Positions 1 through 6,369 of a stretch of 14,077 bases of DNA are shown in pieces (the stretch's first letter is position 1; each line of letters starts with the position of its first letter). The notes beneath the pieces are model-generated. The model worked only from the letters and a program-made list of their open reading frames with translations, did no database searches and was not told the origin of the DNA. Both the position numbers and the translations under genes were made by a program. Origin of the DNA: an uncultured Porphyromonas sp. (GTDB lineage: Bacteria; Bacteroidota; Bacteroidia; Bacteroidales; Porphyromonadaceae); contig URDQ01000054.1 in the NCBI GenBank assembly GCA_900546675.1, positions 1 through 14,077 of the forward strand, given 5' to 3'.

Positions 1-41
1 AAATTCCCAGCCTCCTCCCTCTCTCAAACGACAAATGGACT

Positions 42-165
42 ATTGACACACCCCCCCCTACAAAAGGTTACTCGTTGCGCTTTGACACAACGGACGCACA
101 GACCGTGTGTCCCTACAGCGGGTTACACAGACCGAGCGTCCCTACAGCGGGTTACTCGTTGCGGT
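42..165. repeat. Cluster of dispersed palindromic repeats, left copies
   Basis: This gene-free stretch holds at least two recognisable copies and one degenerate copy of the repeat family also seen at 9041-9270 and 13874-14077. Copy A (81-126) starts TTTGACACAACGGACGC, carries an imperfect hairpin (GGACGCAC 92-99, then AGACC, then GTGTGTCC 105-112) and ends CCCTACAGCGGGTTAC. Copy B (128-159) lacks the left arm; its 32 bases are identical to the reverse complement of 9066-9097. A decayed copy lies at about 42-79 (TTGACACA, a run of eight C, then CTACAAAAGGTTAC). Positions 1-41 show nothing recognisable. No coding signal is convincing here. Confidence 0.8.
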
Positions 166-179
166 TTTTTGCGAAAGCG

Positions 180-210
180 TTGGTTGGTTCGGAAATATTG
201 TGTACCTTTG
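180..210 (+). promoter_or_regulatory. Bacteroidota-type promoter for the tRNA
   Basis: The -33 element TTGG (180-183) is followed after 19 bases by TACCTTTG (203-210), an exact match to the Bacteroidota -7 consensus TAnnTTTG. Transcription would start near 217, leaving a leader of about 24 bases before the tRNA at 241. Both elements and their spacing agree with the consensus, which makes this the best-supported promoter in the window. Confidence 0.75.
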
Positions 211-219
211 CATCGTCTA

Positions 220-234
220 AGGGGGTAGCCCCCT
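220..234 (+). other. G/C hairpin in the tRNA 5' leader
   Basis: AGGGGG (220-225), loop TAG, CCCCCT (229-234) form a six-base-pair stem with a three-base loop. It sits between the predicted transcription start and the first base of the tRNA. It would lie in the 5' leader removed by RNase P. A role in processing or folding is inference. Confidence 0.5.
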
Positions 235-240
235 ATGGAT

Positions 241-314
241 GGCGAGGTAGCTCAGCTGGTTAGAGCGTCGGATTCATAATCCGGAGGTCGAGGGATCGTG
301 CCCCTCTCTCGCTA
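241..314 (+). tRNA. tRNA with CAT anticodon, probably elongator tRNA-Met
   Basis: A full cloverleaf of 74 bases can be drawn. The acceptor stem is 241-247 with 307-313, with G-T pairs at both ends. The D stem is GCTC 250-253 with GAGC 263-266. The anticodon stem is 268-272 with 280-284, and its loop TTCATAA carries CAT at 275-277. The variable loop is 5 bases, the T stem is GAGGG 290-294 with CCCTC 302-306, and the discriminator is A314. CCA is not encoded (ACA follows). It is not the initiator: position 1 pairs with 72 and the three G-C pairs of initiator anticodon stems are absent. A tRNA-Ile2 read after lysidine modification cannot be excluded. The T loop ATCGTGC has A54 and T58 in place of the usual T54 and A58. 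Confidence 0.93.
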
Positions 315-317
315 CAA

Positions 318-358
318 ACGAAAAAAAGAACAGCACCTTGATTGCGGTCAAGGTGCTG
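318..358 (-). terminator. Intrinsic terminator of the ridA-end operon
   Basis: CAGCACCTTGA (331-341), loop TTGCGG and TCAAGGTGCTG (348-358) form a perfect 11-bp stem. Read on the minus strand, the hairpin is followed by TTCTTTTTTTCG, a good U-tract, and it lies 25 bases after the ridA stop codon. It therefore ends the minus-strand block. On the plus strand, after the tRNA, the bases beyond the hairpin are not U-rich, so two-way termination is possible but weaker. Confidence 0.85.
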
Positions 359-383
359 CTCTGCTATTATTGACTAGGATCTA

Positions 384-761
384 CTACTTGTGTGCGATCA
401 CTTCGATCTCGACGAGTCCGCCCTTGGGGAGGGTCTTGACAGCTACGGCTGAGCGTGCTGGGAAGGCACCTGAGAAGTGCTTCTCATAGACTGCATTCAT
501 CGCTGCAAAGTCGCCCATATCAGCGAGGAAGCAAGTGGTCTTGACAACCTGATCGAAGGTGAAGCCAGCCTCGTCGAGGATAGCCTTCAGATTGCGAAAG
601 ACTTGCTCCGTCTGCGCTGAGACATCTTCTGATACGAAAGCACCAGACTGGGGGTCCAGGCCTAGCTGACCCGAGGTGATGAGCATGTCGCCGAAGGCTA
701 TTGCCTGGCTGTAAGGTCCGATAGCTGCAGGAGCGTTTGGAGTGGAGATTACTTTTTTCAT
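384..761 (-). CDS. ridA: RidA family enamine/imine deaminase
   Basis: RidA (YjgF/YER057c/UK114 family) hydrolyses reactive 2-aminoacrylate and related enamines or imines, released by PLP enzymes such as threonine dehydratase, to 2-keto acids plus ammonia. It is a cytosolic trimer. The 125 residues match the usual family length of about 128. Visible signatures are GPYSQA (15-20, Tyr17), TSGQLGLDP (29-37, Ser30), Asn89 and FPARSAVAV (100-108), whose Arg103 should bind the substrate carboxylate. Glu118/Glu120 lie in the C-terminal VEIEVIA. All key RidA-subfamily residues are present, so deaminase activity is expected. The Cys found two residues after the Arg in E. coli RidA is Ala here. It is the last gene of the minus block, 28 bp after rlmB and just before a strong terminator. 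It has an ATG start. Confidence 0.95.
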   Translation of the reverse strand: MKKVISTPNAPAAIGPYSQAIAFGDMLITSGQLGLDPQSGAFVSEDVSAQTEQVFRNLKAILDEAGFTFDQVVKTTCFLADMGDFAAMNAVYEKHFSGAFPARSAVAVKTLPKGGLVEIEVIAHK

Positions 762-789
762 AGTATACTTCTGATTGTATTGTGAACTT

Positions 790-1533
790 TTATAAGCTTG
801 CGTTGTGCTGACGAACGACCTCGTAGAGCATGATGCCGGTAGCGACCGATACGTTGAGCGAGGAGATCTGTCCCAGCTGAGGTATCGAGACGCGGTCGGT
901 GAGTTGCTTGAGGACGCCCGTGGAGATACCTTTTTGCTCCGACCCCATGACGATGCCCAGGGGTGGCGTCATCGGGAGGGAGGTGTAGTTTGTCGTGGCA
1001 TCTACATCGGCTCCTACGAGCTGCAGACCGCTATCCCGTAGGAAGCGGCAGGCGGTCACGAGGTCACGCTCGCGGCAGACGGGTATGCGCATGAGTGCTC
1101 CTGCGGAGGCATTGACCGCATCGGCCGTGACGGAGACGCTGTCTCGCTCGGGGATGACGATAGCATGGACGCCTGCGCATTCGCAAGTACGAGCGATGGC
1201 ACCAAAGTTGCGCACGTCGGTAACTCCGTCGAGCAGTACGATAAAGGGCATCTGCCCTTCGTCATAAAGCATCGGTATGAGCGACTCTAGACGGGTGTAA
1301 GTGATCGGCGAGATGAGCGCTACGACCCCTTGGTGAACACCCCGTGTGAAGCGGTTGAGACGCTCGGCGGGGACCTCTATGACGGGTATGCCCTGAGTGC
1401 GTGCGGTGCGCTTGATCTCTAGGAGTTCGCCAGTGACGGCTCCTTTCCTCATATAGATCTTGTCTATGTCGCTATGAGAGGCGAGGCTCTCGGTGAGAGC
1501 GTGGATGCCGTAGATGAGTTTTTGCTTAATCAT
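790..1533 (-). CDS. rlmB: 23S rRNA (guanosine-2'-O-)-methyltransferase, RlmB/TrmH (SpoU) family
   Basis: A SPOUT-class, SAM-dependent ribose methylase; family members of this architecture methylate G2251 of 23S rRNA in the ribosomal P loop. The 247 residues have an N-terminal L30e-like substrate-binding domain (about 6-76, YGIHALTESL to GVVALISP). The trefoil-knot catalytic domain follows: motif 1 DGVTDVRNFGAIART (102-116, Asn109 and Arg116), motif 2 IVMGSEQKGIS (194-204, Glu199), motif 3 IPQLGQISSLNVSVA (217-231). I chose the ATG at 1533: an in-frame extension up to 1590 only adds residues encoded inside recN that do not resemble the family, while MIKQKLIYGI is a standard beginning. The gene overlaps the end of recN by 8 bases (ATGATTAA), which suggests translational coupling. 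The exact target nucleotide is inferred from the family; TrmH-type tRNA activity is the alternative. Confidence 0.92.
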   Translation of the reverse strand: MIKQKLIYGIHALTESLASHSDIDKIYMRKGAVTGELLEIKRTARTQGIPVIEVPAERLNRFTRGVHQGVVALISPITYTRLESLIPMLYDEGQMPFIVLLDGVTDVRNFGAIARTCECAGVHAIVIPERDSVSVTADAVNASAGALMRIPVCRERDLVTACRFLRDSGLQLVGADVDATTNYTSLPMTPPLGIVMGSEQKGISTGVLKQLTDRVSIPQLGQISSLNVSVATGIMLYEVVRQHNASL

Positions 1534-3208
1534 GTGCTGTAAGTAATGTGTGTGCGGCAGCGATAGCCTCGGGGGTGATCTGGTCGCCACTCTGGAGGCG
1601 TGCTATCTCGTTGATGCGCTCTTCGGGTGTGAGAAGACGCAGGTGCGAGTGGGTCTCGCCATTGGTCTCCTCCTTATAAATAAGTATGTGCTGGGTAGCT
1701 GCCGAAGCGATCTGCGGTAGGTGGGTGATGACGAAGATCTGCTGGCGCTCGCCCATCGTGTGGAGCATATCGCCTATGCGAGAGGCTGCGATGCCTGAGG
1801 TGCCGGTGTCGATCTCGTCAAAGACGATGGCTGGCGATGTGGCCAGCTCGGAGAGGCTCGTGGAGGCTTGACTGCGCAGTGCCTTGAGTGCTAGCATCAG
1901 TCGGGCTATCTCACCGCCCGAAGCGATGTCTGTGACGGGGCGGAGTGGCTGATCGCTGTTGGCAGAGAGGAGGAAGTCGACCTGATCCATACCTCGCTCG
2001 GTCGGCTTGTCGAGGAGTTGCAGGGCTATGTCAAAGCGTGCGTGCGGCATCTCTAGCTGGCAGAGCGTCTTGGTGACACTCCGTGCGATCTGTGTAGCGA
2101 CCTTGGCGCGAGCCTCGTGGAGCTGCTTGCCTAAGGTGAGGACTGCGGTGCGTTGCTGGAGTACTTCGGTGCGTAGTGCGGCTAGTTCTTGCTCGTACTG
2201 AGCGGTGTGAGCGAGCTTAGCACCAAGCTCTTGGCTGTACTCGATGAGCTCTTCGGGGGATAGGAGGTTATGCTTTTTGAGCAAAGCATTGACTCCGCCT
2301 AGGATCGTGTTGATCTCCTCTAAGCGCGCTGGATTGTAAGCGACCTCGCCCTGCAGACGGCTCAAGTCGCTCTCGATGTCGTCTAGCTCGATGACGAGGC
2401 TCCGCATACGCTCGGTGTAGTTGCTGAGCTCGGGAAGGTAAGCGGCGGTCTGCTCCATCTGCTCCTGCGCCGTGGTGAGCTGATTGACGATGCTGTGCGG
2501 TCTATTGAGTAGTGCGAGGATACTCTGCAAGCCTTCCTGTATCTCCTGCGTGTGGGTGAGTCGCTCCGCCTCGTCGGTAAGGTCGGTGAGCGAGTACTGC
2601 TCGAGCTTGAGCGCAGCAATCTCCTCGTAGGCTCGGCTGTTCAGCTCATACTCAGCCTCGGCTTGCTGCGCCTCTGTGCGTAGCTTCTTGAGTCGTATGG
2701 CATTGTCGTGGTACTGCTGATAGGCACGATGGTACGCCTCGACGAGCTGCGCCTCAGCTCCCAGCTGCGAGTCGATCAGTGCGATCTGGTAAGCACCCTC
2801 ACGGAGCAAAAGGTTACGATGCTGCGAGTGAACGTCCAGCAATAGTGCGCCCAGCTCTTCCAGCTGAGCAAGGGTGACGGGGGTATCATTGACGAAGATG
2901 CGACTACGTCCCGTCTGTCGTATCTCACGACGTACGAGACAGCTCTCCTCAGTCTCTAGCTCCTGCGCTTGCATCCATTCGATGACCTGAGGACTGAGCT
3001 GAGTAAACTCCCCCTCGATGACCGCCTTCTGGCAGCCCTGACGAACGGTCGATATGTCGGCACGCCCCCCTGCCAGCAGCTGTAGGGCTGAGACAAAGAT
3101 ACTCTTGCCCGCTCCCGTTTCACCTGTGACTGCTATGAGTCCCGTGGGGAAGGTGCAGCTAAGCTCCTCGATGAGGATATAGTCCCGTATGTATAAGCTG
3201 TGCAGCAT
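1526..3208 (-). CDS. recN: DNA repair protein RecN (SMC-like ATPase)
   Basis: RecN is an SMC-related ATPase recruited early to double-strand breaks, where it holds DNA ends or sisters together for RecA-dependent recombination. The 560 residues fit the family (about 553 in E. coli). The N-terminal half has Walker A GETGAGKS (29-36). A coiled-coil-prone region (about 160-380, rich in Glu, Gln, Leu and Ala) follows. The C-terminal ATPase half has the ABC signature ASGGEIARL (429-437), Walker B IVFDEID (461-467) and the switch histidine in VITHLP (His496). All catalytic motifs are intact. The start MLHSLYIRDYILIEE is typical of the family. It lies 9 bp after the PorD-like gene and overlaps rlmB by 8 bp, so it is transcribed within the block. 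No LexA-like operator is apparent upstream. Confidence 0.97.
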   Translation of the reverse strand: MLHSLYIRDYILIEELSCTFPTGLIAVTGETGAGKSIFVSALQLLAGGRADISTVRQGCQKAVIEGEFTQLSPQVIEWMQAQELETEESCLVRREIRQTGRSRIFVNDTPVTLAQLEELGALLLDVHSQHRNLLLREGAYQIALIDSQLGAEAQLVEAYHRAYQQYHDNAIRLKKLRTEAQQAEAEYELNSRAYEEIAALKLEQYSLTDLTDEAERLTHTQEIQEGLQSILALLNRPHSIVNQLTTAQEQMEQTAAYLPELSNYTERMRSLVIELDDIESDLSRLQGEVAYNPARLEEINTILGGVNALLKKHNLLSPEELIEYSQELGAKLAHTAQYEQELAALRTEVLQQRTAVLTLGKQLHEARAKVATQIARSVTKTLCQLEMPHARFDIALQLLDKPTERGMDQVDFLLSANSDQPLRPVTDIASGGEIARLMLALKALRSQASTSLSELATSPAIVFDEIDTGTSGIAASRIGDMLHTMGERQQIFVITHLPQIASAATQHILIYKEETNGETHSHLRLLTPEERINEIARLQSGDQITPEAIAAAHTLLTAHD

Positions 3209-3217
3209 GGAGTGTAG

Positions 3218-4318
3218 TTACTTCTTCAGGGCCGAGAGCTTGCTATCTTCCGTTGGATAGATCTTCGAGAGCGTCTTGTAAGCTGCCATGCGGCTCTCCT
3301 GTGGAGCGCCTTCGACCAGAAGAGGTAGCTCGTCTAGCTTGGTCTGTGCGAAGATCTGTAGGAGTGGCGACAAACTATTGGCCTGCCAGGTCTCCTCTAG
3401 GAGGGAGAGCTGCTCTAATATATTGGTGTAGCCACGACGTAAGTTGCTCGTGAGGAGGTCTAGTCCCTGGCGATGGTACTGATACCAGTAATTGCGCCAC
3501 GGCTGGTGCGCTGGATCGTTGTAAGCTTGGCTTATAGCGTAGCGGTTGTTGTCACTGGCGTAAGCTTTCCAGCCCGACCAGTCCATCATCTGCTGAGCTG
3601 TCGCCACCAGCTGCTGCATCTGTCGCGCAGCGTAGTCGCCCCCGAGAGGCGCAAAGGAGTCAAAGTCTAGAGCTAAGATGAGATAAGCGTAGAAAGCGAC
3701 CGTCGCCACAAGGTTATTGTCAATCTGTGTGGGCGCATAGACGAGTGGCTGGTAGGGAGCGTACTGGAAGTTTAGCTCACGGTCTAGATGCACCAGCAGC
3801 GGGGTCGTATAGGAGGCTCCGTAGACGGGTCGCTGTGCGGAGATGCTTAGCTCTGCCGTGTAGAGCCCGTCGTCAGAGACACTCACGAGGTTCAGACCCC
3901 AAGCGCACTCGATCCGCTCCATCGGCGAGAAGGTGGCGTTCGTCCATCGCGTCTGATTGATCATCTCGGTCAACTGCTGGGTCAAGTCCGAGACGATCGC
4001 CTGATCGGCGGAGGAGCCGAGACGATCCACGTTGACCGTGACACGTGCATTCAGCTCCTGCGCTTGACTCTGCCCAGGGAGCCATAGGAGTAGTGCCACT
4101 AAGAGACTGTTGCATAAAAGCGAATCGCGGCGTTGCTTTCGGGATTCGGCTTCGGTCACATACGGAGGTATGCTCCCTTCAGACCTCACCCTCAGCGCCT
4201 TGCGCTTCATCCTTTCTGCAAAGTCAAGACAATCTTGCAAGCAAGATTGTGAGCCTGTTGACCTTTGCAACAGTCTCACTAAGGCTAGGAGAAAACGCTT
4301 CATCAGATCAAGCTTCAT
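3218..4318 (-). CDS. porD: DUF4835 / PorD-like exported protein with an in-frame 60-residue insertion
   Basis: The 366-residue product matches, from recall, the Bacteroidota family DUF4835, carried in databases as type IX secretion system protein PorD and regularly found between coaBC and recN. From about residue 87 (QELNARVTVN) on it looks like a normal mature domain with many aromatic residues (YQPLVYAPTQIDNNLVATVA) and a predicted secreted, outer-membrane-associated role. The N-terminus is abnormal. Residues 1-14 (MKLDLMKRFLLALV) are the first half of a signal peptide. Residues 15-74 are encoded by a transposon-like element at 4104-4276 plus one copy of its target duplication. Residues 75-86 (ALLLWLPGQSQA) are the second half. 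Joining the halves gives MKRFLLALVALLLWLPGQSQA, a classic signal peptide. The current protein keeps a basic stretch (RKQRR, 60-64) before a hydrophobic core (67-81), so export could persist with a long n-region, possibly from the ATG at 4210. It lies 4 bp after coaBC and 9 bp before recN. The family name is from memory; the interruption is seen directly. Confidence 0.82.
   Translation of the reverse strand: MKLDLMKRFLLALVRLLQRSTGSQSCLQDCLDFAERMKRKALRVRSEGSIPPYVTEAESRKQRRDSLLCNSLLVALLLWLPGQSQAQELNARVTVNVDRLGSSADQAIVSDLTQQLTEMINQTRWTNATFSPMERIECAWGLNLVSVSDDGLYTAELSISAQRPVYGASYTTPLLVHLDRELNFQYAPYQPLVYAPTQIDNNLVATVAFYAYLILALDFDSFAPLGGDYAARQMQQLVATAQQMMDWSGWKAYASDNNRYAISQAYNDPAHQPWRNYWYQYHRQGLDLLTSNLRRGYTNILEQLSLLEETWQANSLSPLLQIFAQTKLDELPLLVEGAPQESRMAAYKTLSKIYPTEDSKLSALKK
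4097..4283. mobile_element. MITE-like element with terminal inverted repeats and target site duplication
   Basis: The element spans 4104-4276 (173 bp). Its ends are perfect 11-bp inverted repeats, AGACTGTTGCA (4104-4114) and TGCAACAGTCT (4266-4276), flanked by direct repeats CACTAAG (4097-4103 and 4277-4283). An equally valid reading is 12-bp termini starting GAGACTG with a 5-bp duplication ACTAA; both give a net insertion of 180 bp. Inside is a strong hairpin, ACAATCTTGC (4229-4238) with GCAAGATTGT (4241-4250). An outer stem, GCAAAGTCAA (4218-4227) with TTGACCTTTGC (4258-4268), has one bulged base. A small hairpin CATAC-GGAG-GTATG lies near 4158-4171. No transposase is encoded, so mobility would depend on an IS elsewhere using the same termini. 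The host family is unknown to me. Confidence 0.88.
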
Positions 4319-4322
4319 AAGA

Positions 4323-5552
4323 CTAAACGAGCTGTGTGCGATGCTTGAGTACGAAGTCTACGATCTGCTCCGACACGACCGCCTTGCTCTCTAGCGGCAG
4401 ATCGCACCGAGCGCCCGCTTTGTCTAGTATTAGCACCTTATTGGTCGGAACTCCAAAGCCCGCACCCGCATCGCTCGTCGAGTTAAGCACGATCGCATCG
4501 AGATGCTTGTTGCGCAGCTTGCTCTCGGCTGCGGAGGTATCCACAGAAGTCTCTAGAGCGAAGCCAACTAAGTACTGTCCTGCACGGCGCTGCGCCCCAA
4601 GAGTCGCTGCTATGTCGGGATTTTGCGTCAGCGTGAGCTGCATCTGCTCACCGCCTCGACGCTCCTTCTTGATCTTCCCTGACACACGCTCCTCGGGTCT
4701 GTAGTCAGCCACCGCCGCTGCGAAGATCGCTATCGAGCTATGCCCGAAAGTTTCCTCGGCTGTCGCCAACATCTCATCGGCTGTCATCACGGGGTGTACG
4801 ACAATGTGCGGATTGGTGGGACGAAGATGCGTTGGTCCTAAGACCAAATGTACCTCGGCGCCCTGACGTGCCAAAGCTTCCGCCAGCGAGATGCCCATCA
4901 GTCCCGACGAATGGTTGCCTATGAAGCGCACATCGTCGATCGGCTCGTAGGTAGGCCCAGCTGTGATGGTGACGCACTCCCCCGCTAAGGGCAACTCCTC
5001 CGTTGTAGCGGTGAGCATTGCGACCGCCTGCTCTAAGATCTCCTCTGGCTCCTGCATACGTCCCCGCCCAATCAGTCCACTAGCGAGAAAGCCCTCAGCG
5101 GGTAGCGCTTGTGCCACACCATCTTGCGCCAGTATCTCCAGATTGCGGGCGGTCGTCGGGTGAGACCACATGTCTAGATCCATCGCAGGGGCGATCAGCA
5201 CGGGGGTGCGCATCGCTAGGTAAGTGGTCACGAGGATATTGTCGGCAATGCCGTGCGCCATCTTGCCGATCGTGCTAGCCGTGGCGGGAGCTATGATCAT
5301 CAGATCGGCCCAAGTGCCCAGCGTCACGTGACTATGCCACGAACCGTCACGACGATCGAAGAAGTCTGAGACCACCGCATGCTGCGAAAGCGTGGCGAGC
5401 GTCAGTGGCGTGATGAACTCCTTAGCAGCAGGCGTCATAACCACCTGCACCTCGGCACCTTCCTTGATCAGCAGGCGTACGAGCGAGGCACTCTTGTAGG
5501 CAGCTATCCCGCCGGTGATCCCTACGACTATATGTTTGTTCTGTAAGCGCAT
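4323..5552 (-). CDS. coaBC: Bifunctional phosphopantothenoylcysteine decarboxylase / phosphopantothenate-cysteine ligase
   Basis: CoaBC carries out two steps of coenzyme A synthesis: CTP-dependent joining of cysteine to 4'-phosphopantothenate (CoaB half) and FMN-dependent decarboxylation to 4'-phosphopantetheine (CoaC half). The 409 residues match the family (about 406). The N-terminal flavoprotein half shows GITGGIAAYKS (11-21), the active-site His75 in SHVTLGTWAD, and the FMN-binding APATASTIGKMAHGIADN (88-105). The C-terminal half begins about 190 with ITAGPTYEPIDDVRFIGN (196-213) and continues with SSGLMG, FAAAVADYRP (277-286) and KIKK (293-296). Two CoaC motif positions differ from E. 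coli: PAMDLDMW has Asp125 where Asn is usual, and FLASGLIGRGRM has Ser158 where the catalytic Cys is usual. I believe these are common in Bacteroidota but cannot verify it. It is 27 bp after the exonuclease gene. The TAG stop lies 4 bp before the PorD-like start. Confidence 0.96.
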   Translation of the reverse strand: MRLQNKHIVVGITGGIAAYKSASLVRLLIKEGAEVQVVMTPAAKEFITPLTLATLSQHAVVSDFFDRRDGSWHSHVTLGTWADLMIIAPATASTIGKMAHGIADNILVTTYLAMRTPVLIAPAMDLDMWSHPTTARNLEILAQDGVAQALPAEGFLASGLIGRGRMQEPEEILEQAVAMLTATTEELPLAGECVTITAGPTYEPIDDVRFIGNHSSGLMGISLAEALARQGAEVHLVLGPTHLRPTNPHIVVHPVMTADEMLATAEETFGHSSIAIFAAAVADYRPEERVSGKIKKERRGGEQMQLTLTQNPDIAATLGAQRRAGQYLVGFALETSVDTSAAESKLRNKHLDAIVLNSTSDAGAGFGVPTNKVLILDKAGARCDLPLESKAVVSEQIVDFVLKHRTQLV

Positions 5553-5579
5553 GGCTATCTATCGTGTGGCGTGACGGCT

Positions 5580-6347
5580 CTAAGGCTTCATCTGCTCCTT
5601 GATCAAGAGGAACTGACGCTTTGTGTCTCGTGAGAAGTCCGCTTGCAATAGCCAACTGAGGTAGCCTGGCTCTTCTCGCAAGACTGTCTCGACAGAGCGC
5701 CCCTTGTGCTTGCCAAAGTTAAAGACTGGCACATCGTTATCGTCTAGCACAATGCGCCCAGCGAGGTCTACATTGCGATGATAAGTGGTTAGGTCAGACA
5801 GCTCCTTGACACTGTGTGGTAGTGCATCGCCATACTTCTCCAGCTGCGCCAGTAGCACATCGAGCGTAGCGATCGTGTCCGCCTCAGCACCGTGCGCTCC
5901 GATATGCTCACGATGACAATAGAAGCGCACAGCCCCCTCGAGTGTCCGTGGCTCCATCTTGTGAAAGATCGTCTGCACGTCTATGTGCTGCATAGCGAGC
6001 AAGTCCACCTCCACACCAGCACGGAGGAACTCCTCCCCCAGCATCGGCAGGTCAAAGCGCTGCGAGTTATAGCCCGCCAAGTCGCACCCATCGATCAGCT
6101 CCGCTAAGCTCTTAGCACAAGCTCTAAAGGGAGGGCAGTCACGCACATCTTCGTCGGTGATGCCATGTATCGCCGTACTCTCGGCTGGGATAGGCATCTC
6201 CGGGTTGAAGCGTCGTGTCCGTACGATCCGCTCTCCATCGGGCATCAGCTTCAGAATGGTCAACTCGACGATGCGGTCATTCGTAATATCCAGTCCCGTA
6301 GCCTCTATGTCAAAGAAGACTAGCGGACGATCCAGCTGTAACTTCAT
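5580..6347 (-). CDS. DEDDh 3'-5' exonuclease (DnaQ/exonuclease X-like) with C-terminal DUF3820-type domain
   Basis: A DnaQ-superfamily exonuclease of 255 residues, probably acting in DNA repair or proofreading near the replication clamp. The catalytic acidic residues are all visible: FDIEATG (12-18, Asp13 and Glu15), NSQRFDLPML (94-103, Asp99) and AHGAEADT (151-158, His152 and Asp157, the DEDDh type). AIHGITDEDV (59-68) is the usual linker motif of epsilon-like nucleases. A small C-terminal domain (about 205-245, PVFNFGKHKGRSVETV and GYLSWLLQADF) resembles the DUF3820/exonuclease X C-terminal module. Databases often call this protein DNA polymerase III subunit epsilon, but the extra domain and the position beside dnaN do not prove polymerase association. 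It starts 22 bp after the dnaN stop and is presumably co-transcribed. Confidence 0.92.
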   Translation of the reverse strand: MKLQLDRPLVFFDIEATGLDITNDRIVELTILKLMPDGERIVRTRRFNPEMPIPAESTAIHGITDEDVRDCPPFRACAKSLAELIDGCDLAGYNSQRFDLPMLGEEFLRAGVEVDLLAMQHIDVQTIFHKMEPRTLEGAVRFYCHREHIGAHGAEADTIATLDVLLAQLEKYGDALPHSVKELSDLTTYHRNVDLAGRIVLDDNDVPVFNFGKHKGRSVETVLREEPGYLSWLLQADFSRDTKRQFLLIKEQMKP

Positions 6348-6369
6348 AGTCTATGCGAATTCGGTGTTC

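Noticed and set aside
43..263. Two overlapping small plus-strand reading frames starting near 43 and 75
   Set aside because: They start at TTG or in repeat DNA, run through the dispersed repeats, the tRNA promoter and into the tRNA itself, and resemble no protein.
241..314. Initiator tRNA-fMet
   Set aside because: The 1-72 pair is present (G-T) and the anticodon stem lacks the three G-C pairs of initiators.
318..358. Terminator of the tRNA transcript
   Set aside because: On the plus strand the hairpin is not followed by a U-tract; the U-tract is on the minus-strand side, so it is assigned to ridA.
1534..1590. N-terminal extension of RlmB by 19 residues
   Set aside because: The extension lies wholly inside recN, has no family resemblance, and the ATG at 1533 gives the standard start with a short coupled overlap.
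4045..4394. Plus-strand reading frames crossing the MITE
   Set aside because: They use alternative starts, are antisense to the PorD-like and coaBC genes, and encode nothing recognisable. Their openness is used only as an observation about the element.
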